Below, piece by piece: positions 34,462-43,169 of a stretch of 64,000 nt of DNA; within the stretch, counting starts at the first letter, position 1, and every line of letters starts with the position of its first letter. Source of the stretch: Flavilitoribacter nigricans DSM 23189 = NBRC 102662. Its GTDB lineage: Bacteria > Bacteroidota > Bacteroidia > Chitinophagales > Saprospiraceae. The notes under the pieces were generated by a model. That model saw only the letters and a list, made by a program, of their open reading frames with translations, had not been told where the DNA came from and did not search any database. A program made the position numbers and the translations under genes. The DNA lies in contig NZ_PDUD01000023.1 of the NCBI RefSeq assembly GCF_002646595.1, positions 1-64,000 on the forward strand, read 5' to 3'.

Positions 34462-34980
34462 CTAGTCGGCAAACACCCGCAGGATCTGTTCCAGATAGCT
34501 CTGATCCACTTCATCAAAGGACCCTTCCAGGGTACTATCCACATCGAATACGGCGATTAATTCTTCCTTCCCATTGAATACCGGTACCACAATTTCCGAA
34601 AGGGAATTCGGATCACAGGCAATGTGCTCGCTGCCCTGCGCCAATGCGTGCGTATTTGGCACGAGCTGGGTTTTTCTTTCCGTAGCGGCCTTACCGCATA
34701 CTCCCCGTCCAAAATTGATATAGAGGCACCCCAGTGTTCCCTGGTAGGGCCCGACGATCAATCGGCCGTCCTGCACCAGATAAAAGCCGGTCCAGTAAAA
34801 ATAGGGGAGATAGGTCTTCAACAGACAGTTGATCGTGACCATTTTGATCATATCCTGCGTCTCTCCGGCCAGATTGGCATCGATCGCGGCAATTGCTTCC
34901 CGGTAGGCCCGATGCTTCTCTTCGGTACTCAGATTGATCGAAGGCTTGATGAAATAGGGCATTTCGGCACTGGCGCTCAT
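34462..34980 (-). CDS. msrC: Free methionine-(R)-sulfoxide reductase, GAF fold
   Basis: 172 residues. The GAF domain keeps the family signature VGPYQGTLGCLYINFGRGVCG and EHIACDPNSLSEIVVPV with the three redox cysteines Cys85, Cys95 and Cys122. The enzyme repairs free methionine-R-sulfoxide, not protein-bound residues. It ends tail-to-tail with the SUF operon regulator, matching an oxidative-stress theme, though the promoters are separate. Confidence 0.93.
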   Translation of the reverse strand: MSASAEMPYFIKPSINLSTEEKHRAYREAIAAIDANLAGETQDMIKMVTINCLLKTYLPYFYWTGFYLVQDGRLIVGPYQGTLGCLYINFGRGVCGKAATERKTQLVPNTHALAQGSEHIACDPNSLSEIVVPVFNGKEELIAVFDVDSTLEGSFDEVDQSYLEQILRVFAD

Positions 34981-34984
34981 AATT

Positions 34985-35259
34985 AATTTGTGTTAAGGTG
35001 TTGATGTGTTAAAGTGTTAAGGTTGGTTGGAATGTGTTGAAGTGTTAAGGTTTGGATGTGTTAAGGTTAGTGATCGGCTTGGGAAAGGGATGATGGTGTT
35101 GACGTCCTTTCTGCTATTTTATGATTTGTAGTATAGCAATTAATTGATTTTCAACCAACTGCCCCAAACCTCAACACCACAACACCTCAACACCCTAACA
35201 CATTTCAACATTCCAACGTTTCCACATTCACACATTTCCACGTTCAAACATTCACACGT
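34985..35259. repeat. Paired word repeat upstream of msrC
   Basis: The left arm (about 34990-35070) is GTGTTAAGGTGTTGATGTG, GTGTTAAAGTG and TGTTGAAGTGTTAAGG words. The right arm (about 35165-35262) is AACCTCAACACCAC, CTCAACACCCTAACACATTTCAACATTCC and CACATTTCCACGTTCAAACATTCACACG words, complementary in composition. The two arms flank a 90-base unique core. Largest example of this structure in the window; no gene fits. Confidence 0.6.
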
Positions 35260-36366
35260 TTAGCTATTCAAATTACTCCCGTAAATAATCCCGCCACCCA
35301 CGACGTCATCACCTTCGTAAAATACGGCCGACTGCCCCGGAGCGACACCCCGAACGTTGGCGTAAAATTCCACGAAGACCTGATCATCGGCGATCGGACT
35401 GAGTCTGGCCAGGGCACCCTGATCCTTGTAGCGGATCTTGGTGGTCGTTTCCAGACCTTCCGGGATGGAGGCGTACTTCATGCTGTTTACCTGGCCGACC
35501 GTCATACCGTTGCGGACCAGATCATCTACCGAGCCGAGTACTACCGTATTGGTAGCCGGCTGGATCTCCGTCACGTACATCGGCTCTCCGAAAGCTACTC
35601 CTAATCCTTTACGCTGGCCGATGGTATAGAACGGATAACCTTTGTGCTGGCCCAGTACTTCGCCCTGTACACTCACGAAATTGCCGCCCGCAACCTGCTC
35701 TTCCAGGCCATCGACCCGGCGCTTGAGAAAACCGCGGTAATCGTTATCCGGGACAAAGCAGATCTCATAGCTTTCCGCTTTTTTGGACAGTTCTTCGTAG
35801 CCGAAGTCCTTGGCCATCTGGCGAACCTCCGGTTTGGTGTAGGGCCCCAGCGGGAAACGACTGCGGTGCATACACTCCTGACTGAGTCCCCAGAGTACGT
35901 AGGACTGATCCTTATGGCTGTCGGCGGATTTGCTGATGTATTTCCGTCCGTTCAGTTCATTGATCTTGGCGTAGTGTCCGGTAGCGATGAATTCACAATC
36001 CATAGCATCCGCCCGTTTCAGCAGGGCATTCCACTTGATGTGCGTATTGCAAAGGACACAGGGATTGGGCGTCCGCCCGGCCATGTACTCATCCACAAAA
36101 TTATCGATCACGTAGTCCCCGAACTCATCCCGGATATCTATAATGAAATGGTGGAAGCCCATCTGCACGGCTACCTGGCGCGCGTCGTTGATGGAATCCA
36201 GACTACAGCAACCGGTCTCTTTCTTGGAACCGCCGCTGTTCGCATAGTCCCAGGTTTTCATCGTGATCCCGACTACCTCGTACCCGGCATCGTGCAGCAT
36301 CATGGCCGTAACCGTGCTGTCAATGCCGCCACTCATGGCCACCAGTACTCTTCCTTGCTTGCTCAT
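35260..36366 (-). CDS. mnmA: tRNA 2-thiouridylase MnmA
   Basis: 368 residues. Installs the 2-thio group of U34 in tRNA for Glu, Gln and Lys, using sulfur from a desulfurase. Motifs: ATP-binding SGGIDSTVTAMML near the start, NPCVLCNTHIKW with the first catalytic Cys, SYEICFVPDN with the second, and IGQRKGLGVAFGEP. Complete. A -7 element lies at 36472-36479. Confidence 0.96.
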   Translation of the reverse strand: MSKQGRVLVAMSGGIDSTVTAMMLHDAGYEVVGITMKTWDYANSGGSKKETGCCSLDSINDARQVAVQMGFHHFIIDIRDEFGDYVIDNFVDEYMAGRTPNPCVLCNTHIKWNALLKRADAMDCEFIATGHYAKINELNGRKYISKSADSHKDQSYVLWGLSQECMHRSRFPLGPYTKPEVRQMAKDFGYEELSKKAESYEICFVPDNDYRGFLKRRVDGLEEQVAGGNFVSVQGEVLGQHKGYPFYTIGQRKGLGVAFGEPMYVTEIQPATNTVVLGSVDDLVRNGMTVGQVNSMKYASIPEGLETTTKIRYKDQGALARLSPIADDQVFVEFYANVRGVAPGQSAVFYEGDDVVGGGIIYGSNLNS

Positions 36367-36844
36367 ATCACTTTATTTAGAAATGAGGAAGGATGTTTCC
36401 GGCCCTTGTTCCCGGATCCCGCCTCATTACAAATTCATGCTATCGTTGTGTCACGTTGTTAAAAACGCCCACAAAATTACAATTTTCAACAGGAAAGAGT
36501 TCAAACTTATATCAGGCCAGGGTAATAATCTTGTTTAAGCAGGGGCTTATACTTAATTTTGAACCAGGACGTTTTATATTGTTGATCCGGATTGTCGGTT
36601 AAATACCGTTTAGATGGCACTCTGCGGACCGTAAGATCGAAGTGATCTAGCCCGTTGACCCGGGCGCGCAGTTGCGTCACTCAGCGTGATGCACCTCTGG
36701 TACAGCAGAAAAAATACACTGCCGCCTCCGGGCCGGCGCATCCCTGTTGGTAAAAGAAATAGTCCGCCCACTAAACACGAATAACTGATAACCGATTACT
36801 TAGATATAGACATCACCTACTATTCTATCATTAAATAATTCATT
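36367..36844. other. Divergent spacer between mnmA and rlpA
   Basis: 478 bases with no gene. It contains the mnmA promoter candidate and, at 36673-36693, a TGCGTCAC-TCAGC-GTGATGCA hairpin (8-bp stem with one wobble). The left part is A/T-rich. A forward frame near 36393-36602 lacks family features. No rlpA -7 box was recognised. Confidence 0.45.
36472..36479 (-). promoter_or_regulatory. -7 element of mnmA
   Basis: Reverse strand TAATTTTG matches TANNTTTG. A TTTG lies about 22 nt upstream, slightly longer than the usual 19-21 spacing. The leader to the ATG would be about 100 nt. Confidence 0.4.
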
Positions 36845-37768
36845 ATGAAAGCCATTACCTTTCTTTTTCTAATCCCAGTTTTTTTACTGACGGTCAACCA
36901 TCTCAACGCACAAGAAGAAGAATTTGGGCTAGCCTCTTACTACTCTGATGATTATCACGGCCGGCCAACCGCCTACGGCGATTATTACGATAAAGACAAA
37001 TTAACGGCTGCTCATAAGAAGTACCCGTACGGTACCAAAATTAAGGTAACCCGCCTGGATAACAATAAATCGGTAACCGTAACGGTAACGGATAAAGGGC
37101 CATATATCAAAGGTAGAGTAGTGGATCTCAGCCGCCGGGCTGCGGAAAGCATCGGTCTGGTTGCCGATGGGGTCGCGCAGGTGAAAGTTGAACTGGTGAG
37201 CCGAAGTAACCGCCAGACGGATGTTGCTTCCAATACCAATGTACGCAGAGAACCTACCCGCCCTACAGCTTATGATTTCACCGAACCCGAACAGGAAGCT
37301 CCCAAAGCCCGGGAAGTAACCGCGGTGAAGCGGGAAACGCCGACTACCACTACCACCACCACTAAACCGGCTACTGAAACGGCCAAGTCGCCCACCACTA
37401 CGGCCGCCAAACCGGCTGCCACAAAAGAAGCGACTCCGGGTGAGATCAAATTCAAATTGGTACAACAGGATTACAACCAGTACGGCCTCTATAAGATCGT
37501 ATTGCAAAAACCGGAACAAAGAGGTTTCGGCGTACAGATCGCTTCCCTGAGTAGCTACGAAAATGTACTGAAGCAGGTAGCCGACCTACAGGCCAAATGG
37601 TTTGACAACATTCTGATCAGTGCGGAAAAAACCGGACAGGCTCCGGTGTACAAAGTGATCCTGGGCCCGTTTGTAGATGAGAAAACGGCGGAAAATTATC
37701 AGTCCAGCCTCAGCAAGAAATATAAGATCAAAGGTTTCGTCGTAAACCTGGAAGAAATAGAGTATTAG
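36845..37768 (+). CDS. rlpA: RlpA-like protein with SPOR domain
   Basis: 307 residues. A signal peptide (to about 22) is followed by a double-psi beta-barrel (about 28-115) with GLASYYSDDYHGRPTA, TDKGPYIKGRVVDLS and a Thr-rich loop, then a low-complexity Thr/Ala/Pro linker (160-200) and a C-terminal SPOR domain (230-305) that binds denuded septal peptidoglycan. RlpA proteins act at division sites, some as lytic transglycosylases. The linker has strings of Thr, sign of a flexible tether. No partner gene is adjacent. Confidence 0.9.
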   Translation: MKAITFLFLIPVFLLTVNHLNAQEEEFGLASYYSDDYHGRPTAYGDYYDKDKLTAAHKKYPYGTKIKVTRLDNNKSVTVTVTDKGPYIKGRVVDLSRRAAESIGLVADGVAQVKVELVSRSNRQTDVASNTNVRREPTRPTAYDFTEPEQEAPKAREVTAVKRETPTTTTTTTKPATETAKSPTTTAAKPAATKEATPGEIKFKLVQQDYNQYGLYKIVLQKPEQRGFGVQIASLSSYENVLKQVADLQAKWFDNILISAEKTGQAPVYKVILGPFVDEKTAENYQSSLSKKYKIKGFVVNLEEIEY

Positions 37769-37779
37769 CAGATAGGAGA

Positions 37780-37826
37780 GAGGAATGCGTGGATCTCTTC
37801 CGCGCATTCCTCACTCCTTGTTTTTT
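37780..37826 (+). terminator. Terminator after rlpA
   Basis: GAGGAATGCG (37780-37789) and CGCATTCCTC (37803-37812) form a perfect 10-bp stem with a 13-base loop, followed eight bases later by six T (37821-37826). Sits just after the rlpA stop and before a convergent gene, so it may serve both directions. Confidence 0.65.
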
Positions 37827-37830
37827 CGTT

Positions 37831-38487
37831 CTAATTAATGGTCACGCGTCCCGCAACGCCTTTGATATCCACGACTTCCTCCTTCAGGTTAACCACTTCA
37901 AAGGGCGTCGGACCGTCGGAAAACATTACTTCCGTAGTTTTGCCGGAAGCACCTACCACATCATAACAGATCTGATAGATCGTTGCGCCGTCCGCCACGG
38001 TAACTCCCTGCAGGTTTTCGTCGATCCATACGGAGGTGAGTGTACCTTCTGCCGCCCGGTGGGCACCAAAATCTTCGGGCCCCAGACCGGGCAACTGAAA
38101 ATTCTGCACACTTTTGAACTTCAACATCGTCGGATCCCACTTCACCGAATACTGCATAGATAATAACTGATCGAAATCCGCCACCTGGATATCCAGGCAA
38201 AGCGGAGCGCCGCTTTTGACGCGCTGGTTGGAAACGCCCAACGTGAGCGGGTTCTGAGTAGCTTTGGGCGGAACGTAAGCCGGACGGGTACCTACGGGCG
38301 ATTCCGAACTGGTAGCAGCTGGGGCCGCAGTTGCCGGTGCTTCCGCATCGGCCTGAGGTGTTGTGGCGGCTGTTTCCGCACTTTGTTCTTCCTGACTGTC
38401 CGTTTGCTTACAGCCCGTAAATGCAATGCTGTTGAGCAGGAGCAGCAAAAGGGCAATACCGGAGAATATGGTTTTTGCTGTTTTCAT
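37831..38487 (-). CDS. Lipoprotein with a single cohesin-like domain
   Basis: 218 residues. A lipoprotein signal ends at FTGCKQ (Cys26), followed by a Gln/Ala/Thr-rich linker to about residue 75, then a cohesin-like beta-sandwich to the end. Its first strand APLCLDIQVADFDQLLSMQYSVKWDPTML and later IYQICYDVVG show a paired cysteine and Tyr pattern shared with the five cohesin-like modules of the giant T9SS protein at 50304-56174. It is probably anchored in the outer membrane. Function unknown; whether it binds a dockerin-like partner is not shown. Convergent with rlpA. Confidence 0.75.
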   Translation of the reverse strand: MKTAKTIFSGIALLLLLLNSIAFTGCKQTDSQEEQSAETAATTPQADAEAPATAAPAATSSESPVGTRPAYVPPKATQNPLTLGVSNQRVKSGAPLCLDIQVADFDQLLSMQYSVKWDPTMLKFKSVQNFQLPGLGPEDFGAHRAAEGTLTSVWIDENLQGVTVADGATIYQICYDVVGASGKTTEVMFSDGPTPFEVVNLKEEVVDIKGVAGRVTIN

Positions 38488-38542
38488 GTAGATCGTTTTT
38501 TATGGCTGATAATGAGTGAAAATGTTTTTGCAGATCCAGGGA

Positions 38543-39235
38543 TCATTCCGAATAAATGTCGAACATTTCCCAGACCTGATCGCGGGGCGGTTCGGCGGTG
38601 ATCACCACCGGCTCTTTTTTTACCGGATGTTCAAAACTCAACTGTTGGCAATGCAGGTGGATGGATAGATCCTGGTTCAGTTGGTGGAATCCGTATTTCA
38701 CATCGCCACGGATCGGCCAGCCCATTTTTCCCAACTGCGCCCGGATCTGGTGCGGCCGACCGGTGATCGGATTGACCTTAAGCAGATGGTGCCCCCCGAG
38801 TTCGCCGATCAGTTCGTAATCCAGTTCGCTTTTTTTCGCACCTTTGGCCCGGTTACTCATCCGGTCGTAAGCTTTCGCTATATTGCGTTCCCGGTCTTTG
38901 GTCAGATAATGCGTGAGCTGGCCTTTGAGCGGGTAGGGGCGTTCGGTCGTTACGGCGAGGTAGGTCTTTTCCACTTTACGATCCCGGAAAAGGGCATTCA
39001 TGCGCTCCAGCCCTTTGCTGGTACGGGCAAAGACCACGACCCCACTGACGGGGCGATCCAGGCGGTGGATGATCCCGAGGAACACATCGCCGGGTTTTTG
39101 GTAGCGGTTCTTGATATAGACCTTTACCCAGTCCGCGAGCGTGGTATCTCCGGTGGCGTCGCCTTGAACCAGCCAGCCGGCCGGTTTGTTTACAGCTATT
39201 AAGTGGTTATCCTCGTAGAGGACTCGTATTTCCAT
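38543..39235 (-). CDS. RluA-family pseudouridine synthase
   Basis: 230 residues. The catalytic HRLDRPVSG motif (Asp60) and an N-terminal YEDNHLIAVNKPAG strand are typical of RluA/RluD/TruC synthases; no S4 domain precedes it. This is the short stand-alone form that acts on rRNA or tRNA uridines. The end of the family core, NPITGRPHQIRAQLG, is present. The exact uridine target is not determinable by eye. Confidence 0.92.
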   Translation of the reverse strand: MEIRVLYEDNHLIAVNKPAGWLVQGDATGDTTLADWVKVYIKNRYQKPGDVFLGIIHRLDRPVSGVVVFARTSKGLERMNALFRDRKVEKTYLAVTTERPYPLKGQLTHYLTKDRERNIAKAYDRMSNRAKGAKKSELDYELIGELGGHHLLKVNPITGRPHQIRAQLGKMGWPIRGDVKYGFHQLNQDLSIHLHCQQLSFEHPVKKEPVVITAEPPRDQVWEMFDIYSE

Positions 39236-39461
39236 AATGATCAGGGTTGAATAAAATCTTTACCTTAATAAGGGAGATCTTTTAATCAGGAGCAAGATCG
39301 CAACAGTTCGTTTGAATTGGCCTTTCAGTTGTCTCCCCCTAAACCATGGGGTAGATCAATTGAGTACCGGAGCGATCGCCTTCGGGTGCTCCTTTTGGAT
39401 CGGATTGCAGGCAATAGTTGTTTGCCCGAAATACCGGATCTCCTCAATGAACGGCAAAATT

Positions 39462-40289
39462 ATGAAATTATCCTTGGGCTTTAGCCCTTGTCCTAATGAC
39501 ACTTTTATTTTTGACGCCTTAATGCACGGTAAGATAGATACCGAAGGCCTTACATTTGAGGTAATTATGGAGGATGTGGAGGCGCTGAACGAGGCGGCTT
39601 TCCGGTCCGATCTGGATATTACCAAGCTGAGTTATCACGCTTATGCCTATCTGCGGGACAAATACGTGCTCCTGGATGCGGGCAGTGCGTTAGGTAACAA
39701 CTGCGGGCCCCTGCTGATCGCGAAAAGTGAGATCTCGGCCGACCGGCTACAGGAGGCCGTTGTGGCAATACCGGGTAAGTACACGACCGCTAATTTTCTG
39801 CTCGGCCTGGCCTATCCGGAGATCACGAATAAAAAAGAAATGCTGTTCTCCGATATCGAAGGTGCCGTACTGCGGGGCGAGGTAGATGCCGGGCTGATCA
39901 TCCACGAAAACCGCTTCACCTACGAGGATAAAGGCCTGGTCAAAATCAGGGACCTGGGAGAATACTGGGAAACCACCACCGGAATGCCCATCCCACTGGG
40001 CGGGATCGTGATCCGGCGTGATCTGCCGGAACCGGTCCGGCAAAAGGTCAACCGGGTACTGGCCCGCAGCGTTGCTTTCGCTTTGGAACAGCCGGAACAG
40101 ACGCTGGAATTCGTCCGTCAGTACGCCCAGGAAATGCAGGAATCGGTGATGATGGCCCATATCGGGCTTTATGTGAATGACTACACGCGGGACCTGGGAG
40201 AAAGGGGCCGGGCCGCGGTGCAGCATCTTTTTAAAACGGCCGACGAAAAAGGCATCATCCCCCAGCACCGGGAATCGATCTTTATGTAA
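39462..40289 (+). CDS. mqnD: 1,4-dihydroxy-6-naphthoate synthase, futalosine menaquinone pathway
   Basis: 275-residue periplasmic-binding-protein-fold enzyme. MqnD turns cyclic de-hypoxanthine futalosine into 1,4-dihydroxy-6-naphthoate. The start GFSPCPNDTFIFDALMHGKID and the NCGPLLIAKSE, IVIRRDLP and IGLYVNDYT segments are characteristic. Upstream in-frame codons to 39312 are not family-like; ATG 39447 is an alternative. No mqnA, mqnB, mqnC or mqnE is in the window, but its presence implies menaquinone by the futalosine route, normal for aerobic Bacteroidota. Confidence 0.9.
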   Translation: MKLSLGFSPCPNDTFIFDALMHGKIDTEGLTFEVIMEDVEALNEAAFRSDLDITKLSYHAYAYLRDKYVLLDAGSALGNNCGPLLIAKSEISADRLQEAVVAIPGKYTTANFLLGLAYPEITNKKEMLFSDIEGAVLRGEVDAGLIIHENRFTYEDKGLVKIRDLGEYWETTTGMPIPLGGIVIRRDLPEPVRQKVNRVLARSVAFALEQPEQTLEFVRQYAQEMQESVMMAHIGLYVNDYTRDLGERGRAAVQHLFKTADEKGIIPQHRESIFM

Positions 40290-40302
40290 TGCAGGCTTTC
40301 TG

Positions 40303-40310
40303 TATCTTTG
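40303..40310 (+). promoter_or_regulatory. -7 element of the DinB-like gene
   Basis: TATCTTTG, an exact TANNTTTG match in the short gap after mqnD; the ATG at 40347 lies about 30 nt after the predicted start. It suggests this gene can be transcribed separately from mqnD. Confidence 0.45.
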
Positions 40311-40346
40311 GAAGGATCCCAATCACAACCACCCAAATAAGCGGCT

Positions 40347-40883
40347 ATGATACCCAAAAGAGAGGAACAGCAATTGCACCGTTTGAACGCCGATCTCGAC
40401 CAGCTCTTCCAGCAACTGGACGGCTATTCCGACGAGCAGCTTAATCGCCAGCCCAGTCCGGAAACCTGGTCGCCGCTGATGGTAGCCAGGCACCTCATGC
40501 TGGCCGAGGCCTACTCCCTGCAGTATATCCGGAAAAAACTGAGCTTTACCGATGAGTTGCCCCCGGCCGGGATCCGCAGCCGCCTGCGCAGTCTGGTCCT
40601 GGAATTTTATTTCGGTTCGCCTTTTAAGTGGAAAGCCCCCAAAGCGATCGGGGATAGTGCGCTGCTGCGGGAAGCACCTTACGAATTGGGAACGATCAAA
40701 AGCGAATGGCTCGAACAAAGGGCCCAACTCCGGGAACTACTGGAAAGTTTTCCGGCCGGCCGCTACCGGGAAGAAGTTTACAAACACCCATTTGTCGGAC
40801 GTTTATCGCCAACGGGTTTGCTGCGTTTCTTTCAGGGGCATTTCAACCGCCACAGCAAACAGATCAGGCAGCGTCTGGCTTAG
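40347..40883 (+). CDS. DinB/DUF1569-like four-helix protein
   Basis: 178 residues, mainly helical. Pattern LDQLFQQLDGYSDEQLNRQPSPETWSPLMVARHLMLAE, then a late HPFVGRLSPTGLLRFFQGHFNRHSKQI, gives three conserved histidines (about His48, His148 and His164) where DinB-fold proteins bind a metal. Such proteins act in bacillithiol transfer or detoxification; which one applies is unknown. The stop codon is two bases from the end of the convergent transporter gene. Confidence 0.8.
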   Translation: MIPKREEQQLHRLNADLDQLFQQLDGYSDEQLNRQPSPETWSPLMVARHLMLAEAYSLQYIRKKLSFTDELPPAGIRSRLRSLVLEFYFGSPFKWKAPKAIGDSALLREAPYELGTIKSEWLEQRAQLRELLESFPAGRYREEVYKHPFVGRLSPTGLLRFFQGHFNRHSKQIRQRLA

Positions 40884-40885
40884 TC

Positions 40886-42214
40886 CTACACCGCCAGTAC
40901 ACCGGCAATAGCCGCCGTGAGGAAACAGGCGATCGTACCACCGATCAGTGCCTTGATACCGAATTCCGTCAGCGTCTTCCGCTGACCGGGTGCAATGGCA
41001 CCGATCCCACCGATCTGAATACCGATGGAAGCGAAATTGGCAAAACCGCAGAGTGCGTAGGTCGCAATGATCACGGATTTGGGCGAGATCTCTCCCTGCA
41101 CGCCTTCGAGGGCGGCGTAGGCAAAAAATTCGTTGAGGGTCGTTTTCAGGCCGAGTAACTGCCCGACAACCATTACATCGTCCGAAGCTACTCCGAGTAC
41201 CCAGGCGACCGGCGCGAACAAAATACCGAGGATAAACTGGACATTGAAGCCTTCAAAACGACCTTCTGTGACATTCTGTACGTAGCCGTTGAGGTTGGTC
41301 CAGTTGCCCACCATATCCTGGAAGAAGTAGTTGATCATGGCTACAAATGCCGTAAATACCAGCAGCATGGCACCGACATTGACGGCCAGTTTCAGCCCGT
41401 CCGTGGTGCCGCGGGAAATGGCATCCAGTACGTTGTCGCCGACTTCCTGGGGCGGAATATCCAGATTTTGATCTTCCAGTTCGATCTTCCTTTCTTCCGG
41501 GAACAACATCTTAGCGGCAACAATGGCGGCCGGGGCCGACATGATGGAAGCGGTAAGCAGGTGCGTGGCGAAGAGCTGGCGGGTCTCCAGATCGGAACCG
41601 CCCAGGAAACCGACGTAGGCGGCAAACACTCCACCGGCAATCGTAGCCATGCCGCCCGTCATCAGGCAGAGCATTTCCGAGCGGCTCATGCCTTCCAGAT
41701 AGGGTTTGATCACCAGCGGCGCTTCGGTTTGTCCGATGAATACATTGGCTGCCGCCGCGAGACTTTCCGATCCGGTGAGCCCCATAGTCCGGGACATTAC
41801 CCAGGCAAAACCCTTGATGATCTTCTGCAGAATGCCGAGGTAGTACAGCAGGGCCGAAAGTGCGGAGAAGAAGATAATGGTGGGCAATACCTTGAAGGCA
41901 AAGATATAGCCGACCGTGACCATCTCCCCGGTGATCCCGTCCGAGATCTGGGCGACCTCCGGCCAGGAACCCAGTACAAAATCCGCACCGGCATCCGTAA
42001 AATCAAGCAGCACCACGAAAAAACTGGCAACGTAATCAAAGATCGTCCGTACAAAAGGAACTTTCAGAATGAGAACAGCCAGTACCAGTTGCATGGCCAG
42101 GCCGATGCCGACCAGCCGCCAGTTGATATTGCGGCGGTTGCTACTGAGCGCATAACAAATTCCCAACATGATCACGATCCCCAAGATCCCTCTTAAAATG
42201 CTGATGAAATCCAT
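40886..42214 (-). CDS. Concentrative nucleoside transporter, NupC-like
   Basis: 442 residues, about ten membrane helices. CNT-family hallmarks GQTEAPLVIKPYLEGMSRSEMLCLMTGG and GFANFASIGIQIGG are both present, along with the central VGAMLLVFTAFV. Imports nucleosides with a proton or sodium ion. ATG 42214 starts the first membrane segment; the frame upstream to 42283 has no membrane character. Divergent from uridine kinase, so imported uridine can be phosphorylated at once. Its -7 element is at 42281-42288. Confidence 0.93.
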   Translation of the reverse strand: MDFISILRGILGIVIMLGICYALSSNRRNINWRLVGIGLAMQLVLAVLILKVPFVRTIFDYVASFFVVLLDFTDAGADFVLGSWPEVAQISDGITGEMVTVGYIFAFKVLPTIIFFSALSALLYYLGILQKIIKGFAWVMSRTMGLTGSESLAAAANVFIGQTEAPLVIKPYLEGMSRSEMLCLMTGGMATIAGGVFAAYVGFLGGSDLETRQLFATHLLTASIMSAPAAIVAAKMLFPEERKIELEDQNLDIPPQEVGDNVLDAISRGTTDGLKLAVNVGAMLLVFTAFVAMINYFFQDMVGNWTNLNGYVQNVTEGRFEGFNVQFILGILFAPVAWVLGVASDDVMVVGQLLGLKTTLNEFFAYAALEGVQGEISPKSVIIATYALCGFANFASIGIQIGGIGAIAPGQRKTLTEFGIKALIGGTIACFLTAAIAGVLAV

Positions 42215-42280
42215 AAAGCTGAATTGACAATTAGAAAGTTTTAAGGTCGGCTGCCGATAGCCATTTTCTGCACGATCTGC

Positions 42281-42288
42281 CAAATGTA
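42281..42288 (-). promoter_or_regulatory. -7 element of the nucleoside transporter gene
   Basis: Reverse strand TACATTTG matches TANNTTTG, giving a leader of about 60 nt to the ATG at 42214. Confidence 0.45.
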
Positions 42289-42449
42289 ATAAAAAAGAGG
42301 ATCATGGAGGGAATATACTGTTTGCTGCCCGCCCACTTTCCGTGGGTTCGTGGATCCGTAAAAATTGGATTCCGCCCGAGCCGTCTGGCGAAAAATGCCC
42401 TCCCCGTCGGTGAATCTGCCAAATCCGGTGAACTTTAGCATTTAATTCC

Positions 42450-42457
42450 TATTTTTG
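42450..42457 (+). promoter_or_regulatory. -7 element of udk
   Basis: TATTTTTG, exact TANNTTTG match; predicted transcription start near 42464, 14 nt before the ATG. Confidence 0.5.
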
Positions 42458-42477
42458 CGTGCTGTGAAATAAGAAGT

Positions 42478-43125
42478 ATGCAACCTTTTTTAGTTGGAAT
42501 TACCGGAGGAAGTGGGTCCGGCAAAACATCTTTTATCAATCGTATCCGAGCGGCCCTGCCTCCCGAATCGCTATGCGTTATTTCCCAGGATGATTACTAC
42601 CGTCCGATCGAGCAGCAGAAGAAAGACAAGAATGGGATCGTCAACTTTGACCGGCCCAAGTCAATCAATAAAAAAGCCTTCGGGGAGGACATTCAACGTC
42701 TGATCGAGGGTGAGACCGTAGTCCGGCCGGAATATACTTTCAACAACCGGGAGGTCCAACCCAAAATGCTCACCTTCCAACCGGCTCCCATCATCATTGT
42801 GGAAGGGTTATTTGTTTTCTACTACAAGAACGTCAACGCCAAACTGGACCTGCGGGTGTTCCTGCAGGCAAAGGAAAACCTCAAGGTGATCCGCCGGATC
42901 AAGCGGGACCGGGTGGAACGGAACTATCCGCTGGAAGATGTGCTGTATCGCTACGAAAACCACGTCTTACCTACCTTCGAAAAATACATCAAGCCCTATG
43001 TAGACGATGCGGACATTGTGATCAACAACAATCACAGTTTTGACCGCGGGATCGAAGTGCTGATCGGCTACCTGCAGATGTTGCTGATCAATCGTTCCCT
43101 GGAGCGGAAAGAGGCTTTTGAGTAG
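42478..43125 (+). CDS. udk: Uridine kinase
   Basis: 215 residues. P-loop kinase that phosphorylates uridine and cytidine in pyrimidine salvage. Walker A GGSGSGKT (10-17), a DDYYRPI motif and an FDRPKSI(N) loop typical of uridine kinases, then RIKRDRVERNYPLEDVLYRYENHVLP. Normal length. Its pairing with a divergent nucleoside transporter supports the function. Confidence 0.95.
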   Translation: MQPFLVGITGGSGSGKTSFINRIRAALPPESLCVISQDDYYRPIEQQKKDKNGIVNFDRPKSINKKAFGEDIQRLIEGETVVRPEYTFNNREVQPKMLTFQPAPIIIVEGLFVFYYKNVNAKLDLRVFLQAKENLKVIRRIKRDRVERNYPLEDVLYRYENHVLPTFEKYIKPYVDDADIVINNNHSFDRGIEVLIGYLQMLLINRSLERKEAFE

Positions 43126-43169
43126 GGGAGAAGCGAATCGACATCACTGTTCTTCCTCCTGTGCTAATG

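Noticed and set aside
39312-39461. N-terminal extension of the mqnD frame
   Set aside because: The extra 50 residues do not resemble the family, which begins at the GFSPCPNDTF strand just after ATG 39462.
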